NCBI RefSeq assembly: GCF_902459465.1
Contig: NC_047068.1
Coordinates: 4,278,001 to 4,342,000, forward strand
Direction of reading: 5' to 3'
DNA: 64,000 nucleotides
Source: Asterias rubens
Lineage: Eukaryota > Echinodermata > Asteroidea > Forcipulatida > Asteriidae
Shown: positions 1 to 9,441 of the stretch, in pieces
Numbering within the stretch: position 1 is the stretch's first letter
Layout: every line of letters begins with the position of its first letter
The notes under the pieces: model-generated
Seen by the model: only the letters and a program-made list of their open reading frames with translations
What the model was told of the DNA's origin: nothing
Databases searched by the model: none
Program-made: the position numbers and the translations under genes

Positions 1-656
1 AGTTAGGATATAAAGATTCCCAAAACGGCGCTGCCAAGATTATTGCGATGATGACGTTGGTTAACTAGCTCATTATTCGTTCTTTTCTAAAATTTATATA
101 AAACAATCCACTCGAAGACCCATCGTACATTAATACTTCAAGCATAAAACTCCCTTAAAAAAACTCCAAACGATTGCAACAAATGTTAAAGGCAATGATT
201 ACAAGTAACTGGCATTTTGAACTGCGCGCCTTTCTTTCAAAACGCACCTTTCAAAACGCACCTTGTCTCAACCGTTGCGCTATGTATATGTTATGCTTTC
301 GTCCTTCCAGCGAGTGGCTCTAATAACTTAACATTACTAAATTATTCATTGAACGTACACAATCTTCTGAAACGATATCGTGTTAATCATTTACCTACGG
401 GCCTGCCATGTTGGTTCAACAACTTTGGACTTTGACCAAAACAAACAAACACACAAACAAGCAAACATGGCGACGATAAGGTAGTACCCGTGTGTGGATT
501 GAAATGGTACGTTTTAACGAGGTTTGACGTCTAAAGCTAGATCACGAATGATGCAGAATAATTAATTTGTGATAGAAAAAAGGTATGTGTAATTCATTTA
601 CTATTTTATTTTTTTGGGAACTATGAATTTTAAATGGCTTTATAAGACGATCGTCT

Positions 657-1001
657 GGACCCAATTTTGAGGGAATGCTTCCCCCGGAATTAAGCGTTTA
701 CGGTCCGTAATGGTTCGCGTGCTTTACATGCACGGACCGTGGTTTCATAGAAATGCTTAACGGCTGGTGTTGTGCTTATCTGTGCGATGTCCATTTCATA
801 GCGATGCTATATCCGTAAGCATTTACGACGAAATGGATGTTAGGCTTCCAGTGCTTACTCCACGAAAATGAATAACGTCAAAATGCAAATCCATGGTGAA
901 CTAGCAAGATGGCTGTTGTGAAAAACGTTTACACCTTAGCAAATTTCTCTGCGACAGTAAGCACGAAAACTTGCTTTTAAGCAGCAATATGAAATTGGTC
1001 C
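657..1001. repeat. Degenerate PAL-4 inverted-repeat element
   Basis: The element opens with GGACCCAATTTT and closes with GAAATTGGTCC, inverted versions of each other. Inside are fragments such as TGCTTA and AAGCAC typical of the PAL-4 family (ends GGGCCCAATTTCAT) found elsewhere in the window. It is diverged from the better copies, so the boundaries are approximate. Confidence 0.5.
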
Positions 1002-1464
1002 ATGGGGGCTCCTTAATGATTCCGCAGTAAGCAGAGCCTTGGACAATGAGCCAAGATGTGTCCTTGAAACATACTTGTGAAAGTGAAAGGTCCTATATTG
1101 CCCCTACATTACAGTATTGATTTAAGGAAGTATACAACCGCACTGGTTAATAAAACAAACACTAATGTTGCGAATTCTTAGAACACATTAGATTCGTTTT
1201 TTCCCCAAACGGCACTCTAACTTTCGTTTTGCATAATATTTAGTCATGAGCACAAATTCATTAAATAATATGCATTTATCGCAACTATGGCTTGGCTGGC
1301 CTATGTTAGAGTGACAGTCTCTTCAACCTGTGGAGACATGGAATGATGGATTAAAAGAACAAAAACTAGTCTAAGATCAAAGATTTATACAAAACTTACA
1401 CGGTCTAATGATGCTAGTTATAGAAAACATCCCTCGAAATATTTTTTGTCTGAAACATCATATT

Positions 1465-1512
1465 TCAGTCTCCCGACGATGACTAGATCAAGCTAGTCGA
1501 AACGTTGAGACC
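1465..1512 (+). other. Retroelement-like stem-loop ending CGAAACGTTGAGACC
   Basis: GACTAG (1481-1486) pairs perfectly with CTAGTC (1493-1498) around a six-base loop, followed by GAAAC. Just outside, GTCTC and GAGAC can also pair. Stem-loops ending in CGAAACGTTGAG are common in dispersed retroelement remnants of marine animals. The CCGACGA-stem-GAAA order also resembles a hammerhead ribozyme core with one changed base. Either assignment is inference. Confidence 0.35.
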
Positions 1513-1610
1513 AATCTAGTACAGTTAATCACAATCCTGTAAGCTCAAGTAGTATAGTCCCAGCCTATTTTCTATAACATCCGCCCGGGTATTTAGGTAC
1601 AAATCAGGAC

Positions 1611-1626
1611 AGTTCTTTTCAGAACT
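1611..1626 (+). other. Histone-type stem-loop variant inside a repeat
   Basis: AGTTCTTTTCAGAACT has the six-base-pair stem and TTTC/TTTTCA loop layout of the metazoan histone mRNA 3' stem-loop, with the stem bases changed. The downstream sequence (about 1745-1800) resembles that after a related motif at 9187-9200, sharing CATGGTGTTAC-GCAAACC and ACCATGCAA. The motif therefore belongs to a dispersed repeat rather than a histone gene. Confidence 0.45.
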
Positions 1627-2580
1627 GAGAAGTCTCCCGAACACCCGAACATCTACTCCGCGGTAGTAGAATAAAGCAAGACAGTAGTAGAATAAAGCAA
1701 GACAGCTGTTCTCTAAGAACAAACTCTACATAGGAAGTAGATACTCACATGGTGTTACCGCAAACCAAATAGGCCTATATATTGATACATCACCATGCAA
1801 TGTCTCAAATCTTACACAGTCATAATTATTTGACGAGAAAACCAATTTCCCGTTTGCAGTTTATCGCTCAGTGGGCGTTTAATTTATATTTTTAAAATAT
1901 AAATCGATGTCATGCAAACTGTGTAATCTTTTTTTTTGCAGCGGGTCTGACTGAAGAATAGGCAGACGCCCTGGTCTAGCCGTAGCTGTAGCCGAAGTCA
2001 CCGTTTCGGACACGGCATAATATTCTGGTGTAAAATAAAATATGGACTTGGTCTTAAAGCTGCTTATTTTTTTCCCCTTCAAGTCGTCACTGTCAACCTC
2101 AATACTCAAAGAGCTTTCAGATTGTAAAGGCCATCACAAAAAAGTATTAATCTGATGCCTCCTCCTCGAAACTTTGGTATATTAAAAACAAGCCATCACA
2201 GAATGAACAAAGTACCAAGATAAATCAGAAGTGCACTCTTTATACATTTTTTCTTCTTTCGAGTTACGTTGCCTGGTCCCAAGATGTCATTGCTCGTGAG
2301 TGCTCTCATATTCGGTATCTTCCGGAACAAGGACAAACAAAAAATAGGAAAATAAAATGACTCCATAGGGAAATTTTAAAGACCGGGTGCTCCACAAGAA
2401 TTAGGTGTACAAACTCAATGGGAAAATCTTGAGTACAGGGACAATGAAAAGAACAAAAGATGACAGGGATGCATGGTTAAGAATGTGTGCATTTTTGACG
2501 TGTTGTTGTTATCTTCGTGAGTGCAGGTCTTCATAATTCACAAGGAGCAGAGTCCAACCCTTCCCGATACTGCAGCCATC

Positions 2581-5190
2581 ATGCGATCCCGAACAACGAG
2601 ACTGTCGACAGTAGCAGCCTTAGTTAGCCTGGTGGCCATCATAACGTTGACCAATACACACTTTCTAGGCCGTCGCTATGCAGCAACCAAGAGCACTCTC
2701 ATCATCCACAGAAATGGACGTCCAGGGAAGGGGTTGGCCCGTGTTAAAGTAACGCCACAGATCATCGAGGTCCTCCCTCGGAAGGATGATGATCCGCCCA
2801 CTCAAAAGGTGGTCCCAGTCTCGCTACACTGCAAGCAAGTGTGTATGACGTAAGTACTTTGTACAACAGGCATTTACAACAATAATAGGCCCTTCTCGAA
2901 TCCACGGCTAACGCTTTGGATTCAGCTTCAGGCTCCGTACTGTCGTCTGTACGGAGCCCTGAGCACAATTACGCAAAGCACGTGCAATTATAAAAAACAA
3001 CCGCGGGGCCAAGCTGGAGCCGAAGTCGTGGGTTCGAAAACGATCACAGGCAACTTTAAAGGCTTCTGCTGTCACGAAAGGTTAAGCTTGCGTCGATCGT
3101 TTAGGACGAGGCTCAATTATACAAACCGACTTTTTGTTACAGAACGAATGGTGTATTTAAAAACTTCTCGCTTAGGCCTACAAAACGAATTAATATCTGA
3201 CGAACAACATGGGTCTTTACAGGTCTACTTTTATGTGTCATCTGAAAAGATGGTCAACCTAGGTATGATGTCAGTAGGAGAATGGTCAGGTTGTAAAGAG
3301 ACAAAATCACAATCATGTGCAATGGAAGTTGTTGTCAATATTCTACAACCTTTATTTCCTTAAGTTACCTTAACATTTGAAACACAAGTTATTAGATTGT
3401 CATGTTCTTGATTTAATACAACGGTTCCGCGGGCCTGATACAGGGAGGCAGCGAAGGCGATTGTCTCCATGCCCCTCCCCCTCCCGGGTATTGTCCTGGT
3501 GTCCTTCAGTAGAAATTTCCTCATTATCAAGGAGAAAATGCCTCGGTGCCCTTACCCTTTCTAAAACTAAGCATACAGGCCTGGTTATACATGGATCATA
3601 CACTGAAAGGTAGTTAAAATTTGATAGAGACGTTTTACATTTTATATACAGTGGTTTAGGTGGAGATTGCTACTCCCTGGACAAAGCCGTTCTAGTCTAC
3701 CGCGCCAAGGTTCCCACCAACTACATGAAGTTCCGCCAGACCGCATACCCCATCATCTACGTCCCGGAGCCCCCAGACGAGATCCTCCCGCCCTTCCGGG
3801 ACATTGACCGGTGCATCATGGACGAACACTACCCGGACATGTACCTCATTCCACGGCAAGCTTCGTGTGCCATCGTGGGCAACGGGGGTATACTCTCCCG
3901 GAGTGGATGCGGTCCGGATATTGATGAGCATGACTTCATCATGCGGGCTAACCTTGCCCCAGTGGACGGCTACCAATCAGACGTGGGCAGACGGACTCAG
4001 ATCACGGCATTCAACTTAGAGATGCTAAACAGGATGTACTCCTCGATTGTCCAGAGCGGACCAACAAACTTGGACAATAGGATTCTCCTGGAGCGCATCA
4101 AGATGCTGAAGAATTCCATTTTGTGGTATCCCAAATCTCTCGGTAAACTGTACCAGAGGGAGACCATTCGCAAACTGACTGAGAAACTGATTGATCATCA
4201 GTACATGGATGTTCACATGGCTTATAGCTGGAAGTCCATCAGCATAGAGAAGTAAGACGGTCAACAATTGTACTTTTAGTTTTAAATGAAATTTTAACTT
4301 TGCGTGCACATTACTGTTCAACAAGCAGTGCCATTCTCACGCGTGTTTGAACTTCCGAGACCCAGTTGGTCCCAACCATAATATGGAACTGTAAATCTGT
4401 GCAATTCTGTTTTTCCAAACACTTTAGTTTCACGTAGTTTACGGCTCCCCCCCCCCCCCCCCACCCCCAGAATCGTTTCTTCAGATTCAATTGTTTTCGG
4501 GGAGGGAAACGCTCTCACCAACTAAATAATTGTGTGGTCAAATTTAGAGTCTTTTACCAAAGTGAGACAACCTAAAATTTAAGTAACAAAAACGATGCTT
4601 GACCATTTTCTGCTATGCGTGTGAGCAGGATATCAGTCACAGATCGTTAAAGAATGATATAATCGTTGGTAACCATATCTTTTAAAATTAGCATACCTTT
4701 GTTGTGCTTAGCTATTTTTTGTGCACAAAGCCCCTCATGAAATTGGGCACATTAGATTCTTATAAACAAGTATCATCATGTCGACCGCAGGGGAGATCCC
4801 TGGCGGCGTCTCTAATCCTCCCTATACTTCTCTGCCCGAGCAACTCTCCTCAATGCAATGGGTTTTTCTTTCTTGTTTTAAGCGACCAATATGTATTACC
4901 CTCCATCTCATTTTTTCACCACTCTCAGAGAATTTGGCATTGAAGGGTTCGCCACACTCGGCCTGGACATGTTTGCAGTGGCTAGAACATTCTGCACTAA
5001 CATAACCCTGTACGGGTTCTACCCGTTCAACGAAGGCCCGAACGGTGTCCGAGTGCCTCATCACTATTACGAAGACATGGACTTCGAGTACCAGACAACC
5101 AGACATGATTTTATCTTTGAGTATAACAAGCTGAAATCTCTGGAGGCGAAGGGGGAGATTAAAATGCAAACCAAGGCGTGCATACCTTGA
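2581..5190 (+). CDS. ST8Sia-like alpha-2,8-sialyltransferase (three coding exons)
   Basis: Coding exons 2581-2849, 3652-4251 and 4929-5190 join in phase to give 376 aa, the usual ST8Sia length. Residues about 8-27 form a single signal anchor after a basic MRSRTTR start, so this is a Golgi type II protein. Sialyl motif L begins near residue 162 (CAIVGNGGILS, then DEHDFIMRANLAP and SDVGRRTQ). Motif S is at 292-323 (ending CTNITLYGFYPF). Motif III is HYYE (335-338) and motif VS is H349-x4-E354. Such enzymes transfer sialic acid from CMP-sialic acid to glycans; NGGIL and HYYE favour the ST8 branch over ST3 or ST6. The subtype and acceptor cannot be told. An acceptor at 2525-2526 implies an upstream noncoding exon; the ATG at 2581 was chosen for topology. 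All expected motif residues are present, so it looks functional. Confidence 0.9.
3425..3600. repeat. REP-7 copy in sialyltransferase intron 1
   Basis: This member of a dispersed family carries GCGATTG-CTCC, a GTGCCCTT block, CCTC-AAGGAGAAAATGCC and AAACTAAGCATACAGGCCTG. Related copies lie near 32575, 39265, 46505, 47930 and 59790. The ends GGGCCTGATAC and CAGGCCTG are near-inverted. It carries no coding potential; open frames across it are incidental. The rest of the intron (2850-3651) shows nothing else recognisable apart from a degenerate repeat at about 2885-3030. Confidence 0.6.
4590..4750. repeat. PAL-4 fragment in sialyltransferase intron 2
   Basis: The right part shows TTGTGCTTAGCTATTTTTTGTG and then ATGAAATTGGGCAC, the standard PAL-4 end. 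The internal GCAGGATATCAGTCACAG block matches the copy at 7713-8116. The left end is missing. Upstream in the same intron lies a C-rich homopolymer at about 4447-4462. Confidence 0.55.
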
Positions 5191-5274
5191 GAAGGAGCAC
5201 GGAAAAGACAATAGATGAAGGAAAGAAGGAAAAAGTAGTTAATGTTGAACACATGTGTTTGTCCAAATGGTTTC

Positions 5275-5570
5275 AGCAATGGAGAGCTGTTGATAGTATA
5301 AAACATTGTGAGAAAAGGCTCCCTCTGAAGTAACGTAGTTTTTGAGAAAGAAGTATTTTCTCATTAAAATATTTGAATTGAATTCTGAGGTCTCGACTTC
5401 AAGGTATCTGAAATCACACAACCATGTGCCACATTATTCTCTCGCAATTTCGACGAATAATTGAGGTCAAACTTTCACGGGTTTGTTATTTTACGCTTAT
5501 ATATTATGTTGAGATACACCATGTGCGAAGACTGGTCTTTGGCAATACCAAAGGTGTCCAGTGCCTTTAA
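5275..5570. mobile_element. TTAA-1 MITE, 5'-truncated
   Basis: It begins inside the element (CAATGGAGAGCTGTTGATAG) and runs to GGTGTCCAGTGCCTTTAA. It lies directly after the sialyltransferase stop codon and may form part of its 3' UTR. Compared with the complete copy at 11804-12189 it lacks about 80 bp of the left end. Confidence 0.75.
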
Positions 5571-7712
5571 AGGGACAGTGGTATACACCAATTTAACATG
5601 CAAGGGCTTATTCGTTCGCACTTTACTCAATGTTAAAAATATTATATTTTCGTCGATAATGCTTTGACCCACACCACCCACCCTGCCCACCCATCCAAAT
5701 CTCGACGTTTACATAATGAATGGTTTCACAATCTTGTACCGAAGTTCTGACTCAAAATGAACCACGTAGGCCTGTATAGATCAAAGATCTCCAACATCAG
5801 TAGTTTTCAACTGTTGGCTGGCTTAAAAACAACCTACTTTTACTTTTCATGAATGAAATTGGCCAGCCGGGTACCCTTTTTCATTTGTTACTATTATCCT
5901 AGCCCAAAGGTGCTGGTCTTCCCAAACTGGAGTTTTCGTCCCACATCAACAAACTAAGTTTCGATTTTCAGTTATTTCTCTTGACACACGAACCCAAAAT
6001 TTCGAGGGGGGTGGGGAAGAAAAAAAGAAGAAGACATTTCTGGATGACCCCTTGTGTGTTCGTTTTCTACATTAGAGTGACATACAAAGTGGAAGTGGCT
6101 CACGTGATCGAAACGGGGGTGTTGTTGACATCACTTTTCACTGAAATTAAACAACATTTTCCGCTTATAACATGTACAAGGTTTCTTGTTTCGTGTTGTA
6201 CGTGCATGACCTGAAAGTCATACAACAACCAAATCTTGTTTAAAGTGAAAACAGGAAATAGGACCTAGTATTGAATTCCGCTTTGTTTGTATGACTTCAT
6301 CCTTAGGACCTTGTCACACGAAACTTTTTACAGGCAACTTAGAAGTAACCAACTGACGATCATGCTTTAATAACAAATAAATAATAACATTTAAAATTTT
6401 TAGTGCGCCATGTCTGTCAATTATGACACCCTGGCGCATAGGAACACTGCTAATTACACAGACAACCCAAGTTCGAAAGCTTAGGTTTCCTACACACAAA
6501 ATGAATGGTAAAAAAAGTGGGTAAAAAGGAAATAATAACATTGTGTGTTAATGTTGTTGTCACCAATCGAACACATATTATGTGTTGGTTAACTTTGCCC
6601 TATCTGACTGTCACTGCGTTTATTTTGCTACCACCCGTCCCCAACTGTCTTTTCTTTGTAAACCTAGTAACTGACTAAAAATTACACGACGAAGACTAGT
6701 ATTCTAAATAAGCAGTAAGTATTTTCTTATCTACTAAATCAGCCAAACTTAATGTTTGCTAAGAAAAGATGTAAACAAAGTTTAGGTACTATCCCCTTGC
6801 CCAAAGGTCCATAGTTTTATAAATATTATTATTAGCAATAAACCATTTTGTAGACTGAAATAGAAAAACGACCCTTTGATTTTCATGTGTTTTTTTACTT
6901 TTTATTTCTCCCCACAATAACATGGGAGCTTCACTGCATGCCTAATACACGACATAGATGGATTGTAATTTTCCTCATTGGTCGCAATCTTTGATGACGG
7001 TGCACGCGTGAAGAGCAATGCACTTTTATTTTGTGCTACATCAAAGATGGCGGCAAATTTACAACAATTTAAAACAGGCAAGATACAGACATTCAAATCT
7101 TACCATTGTATGAACTGTATTGATTTCAGAAATTAACCTCTTCATTTGGTAGGGTTTCCCTTGACACTGTGCTCAATGGCAAGCCTAACGAGTAACGAGC
7201 TGCCGGAAGATAAAACCCATGTTAATACCCAACAAGCCGTTAATCTAACTCTCCCTTGTGCACCTGAATTTCAAGATAGCTATATACCAAAACACCAATG
7301 ATTATTTGGCATGTTTGGTTTCTTGAACCGTTCGATTGTTTTAGTCCTAAATGTCGATGTTTTACAAATAAAACTTACATGTGAACATTTCATTTCAAAA
7401 TTTTGTTGCGTTTTTGAGACAGCAGCGAACATCCGGAGCAATATGTCCACGTAGGAAAACATAATCCGAGAAGCGTTTCTGACAGAATGCACCTCATTCA
7501 ACAGTCTGCGCATGCGCATTGGTATTTGCGATAAGGTCTATGCAAATTCAATCTGTTTACAATGGCGCACTCACAAGCCCCGACCTTCACATTCACTTCC
7601 TATAAAAATGCCAGTGAAGCAACACTAGCAGACTCTGCTCACTTTCCATTTTTAAACCCAGAAAAAAAATAACGGAAAGCTGTTTACTTAGCCAATTTAC
7701 ATGTTATATCCC
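5571..7712. other. Intergenic, nothing recognised
   Basis: Between the sialyltransferase and the 3' end of GNPTG I see no coding similarity, RNA gene or well-formed repeat. The sequence is AT-rich with short incidental frames. A GATAAGGTCTATGCAAAT string near 7531 resembles an end of the AATAGACC element family. Confidence 0.4.
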
Positions 7713-8116
7713 GGGCCCAATTTCATAAAGCTGAATATACTTAAAATCTTTCTGCTAAGGAGAAACTTTATTAAATAAATAGTAAATTTGCGGGTTCAAC
7801 CATGTGTAAATCTCTTTTGAGTGACTGTTGGCTCCGAGACCAAACCAAACCGGCTCTTTTCAGAGCCAACACTCACTCAAAAGATATTTACACATGGTTG
7901 AACCCATAAATTTACTATTAATTAATAGTTTCTTCTTATTTCTCCACACCATGCAAAGCTTCAAACAATACCTATCTTTCTGCTACGCAAAAATAAGCAG
8001 GATACCAATCACAAATTGTGACATGGTACTTTGGCTGGTAACCTTATTATGGTAAGCATAATTTGGTTGTGCTTAGCTACTTTTTGTGCTTAAAGCAGCT
8101 CTTTGAGATTGGGCCC
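7713..8116. mobile_element. PAL-4 element interrupted by a hairpin repeat
   Basis: The ends are GGGCCCAATTTCATAAAGCTG on the left and GAGATTGGGCCC on the right, in inverted orientation. Internal TGCTTAGC and GCTACGCA-AATAAGCAGGAT blocks are shared with other PAL-4 copies. A 136-bp hairpin (7781-7916) sits in the left third, so this copy is nested. No transposase is encoded; its non-autonomous nature is inferred. Confidence 0.65.
7781..7916. repeat. Large hairpin with a perfect histone-type stem-loop
   Basis: Arms 7781-7835 and 7862-7916 are nearly perfect inverted repeats (GGGTTCAACCATGTGTAAAT and its complement, TCTTTTGAGTGA and its complement). Next to the apex, 7852-7867 reads GGCTCTTTTCAGAGCC, identical to the animal histone mRNA 3' stem-loop consensus, followed by AACACTCACTCAAAAGA. 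A second element of this design is at 20785-20897. No histone gene is nearby. Confidence 0.75.
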
Positions 8117-9441
8117 TGTCAAACATACAAGGTAAATGAAACACAGTCACGAAATGCATTTAAAAAAAAAAAAAAAACAACGTGGACAAAACTTCACATA
8201 ATACACCTTTGAGCTCGTTTATATATACTTTTGGTTACAATGTGCCACAGCTTCTGCCACTTTGTACATTAACTAATATCCTCTCACCACTAATACTTTT
8301 TTTTCTATAAATATTGCAATATCCAAATACAAAAATTGTTTTGGGAGAAAACTGTAAAAATTGTCCCCGTCGTTTTCTAAGGCACAATTAAAAAAAAATG
8401 GATTTTGAAATTGTATTAGAAAAAAGCAGAAAAGAATAGTTCAAATAAATTGGGAAAGAGATACGTTCTTTAAAAACAACAGGTAACTGAAGAATTATAT
8501 TTGTCGTCAGAACGTGTTAATAGTTGTTTTAAACAACAAAAATAAAATTTGGATAAACAACATACCACCATACTGTTTTCTCAGAGAATATACATCATTC
8601 CAAAATTCACGTTTAGAATGTACAAGAACATGTTGTGACCAATGCGACTATTAATTCAAAACAGGTTAAGAACATCCATATGAAATTGTTGGACATGTTC
8701 AAATAATAAACTCCTCATTTGGAATGAGGCTCAATTTGGCAAAAAGAAAAAATAACTTTTAGTCCATGTTCTTCTTACACATGTGAAAATAGACCTTATT
8801 GTGCGTATTATGTCATTTCAGTGGGGCGCACAAACAAAACCGTTTCTGTAAAGCAATGATTTTCTGTGCTCAGAAAGTTTTTGTGCTTAAAGGCTTTTAT
8901 AGAATCGGGCCCTAAAGGGATGAGCTATTTATTGACAAATTATTACTTAAATTTATAAACGAAGATGGTAAATTCCTCGTTTGTTTCTGTCCCTTTGGGC
9001 ACTTAATGTTTTTAACTATACATAAATCCTGTATTCCAAATTATTTCTGATTAAGCAACTTATCCATGCAGTCCATTTATGCATGCACTTCAGACCCTTT
9101 TCATAGCACTGCCATTTCAATATTCTCATATTCAAAGACGCCAGAATGAAGTGCATACTGATCAAAACGTCAAGTTGAAACCAACAGTTCTTTTCAGAAC
9201 CACCCTAACTCATTACATGGTGTTACTGCAAACCTTACTATATCGTATTTCAACCATGCAAAGTTTCCTACATAGTGAGGCTTGAAAGACATTTATAATC
9301 TGGCCCCTCAATTTTTAAAAGTATGCATTTCTAACTGTTGTTGAATACAAGGAACATAAAAAGATGGCAGCAGCATTTAAAAAAAGGTCTACGACAAAAT
9401 GAAAGGCATGCATCCTTTTACTACTTCATTACTAATCAGCC
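8117..9441. other. Intergenic downstream of GNPTG with repeat fragments
   Basis: It contains a PAL-4 right-end fragment at about 8856-8913 (ends AGAATCGGGCCCT). At 9187-9200 is GTTCTTTTCAGAAC, a histone-like stem-loop variant followed by CACC, in the same repeat type seen near 1611. No coding similarity was found. Part of this stretch is probably GNPTG 3' UTR. Confidence 0.45.

Larger units (their letters stand above)
1..2526. other. Region upstream of the sialyltransferase, no gene recognised
   Basis: No coding exon is recognisable here. Open frames are short and resemble nothing I know. The stretch holds a degenerate PAL-4 element (657-1001), a retroelement-like stem-loop (1465-1512) and a repeat with a histone-type stem-loop (1611-1626 and its flank). 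A 5' untranslated exon of the sialyltransferase could lie here, because the first recognisable exon is preceded by a good splice acceptor at 2525-2526. Confidence 0.5.

Noticed and set aside
441-480. First coding exon ATGGCGACGATAAG for the sialyltransferase
   Set aside because: A GTAGTA donor follows, but joining to the acceptor at 2525-2526 gives a stop codon within a few residues.
3028-3363. 111-aa plus-strand frame in sialyltransferase intron 1
   Set aside because: No recognisable similarity, no splice sites linking it, and it lies between two exons that join in phase.
4883-4928. Sialyltransferase exon 3 starting at the acceptor before 4883
   Set aside because: That acceptor puts the exon out of frame with exon 2; the acceptor ending at 4928 is in phase and leads straight into motif S.
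7781-7916. A histone gene 3' end
   Set aside because: The stem-loop is perfect, but no histone coding sequence exists upstream on either strand and the motif lies inside a hairpin repeat seen twice.
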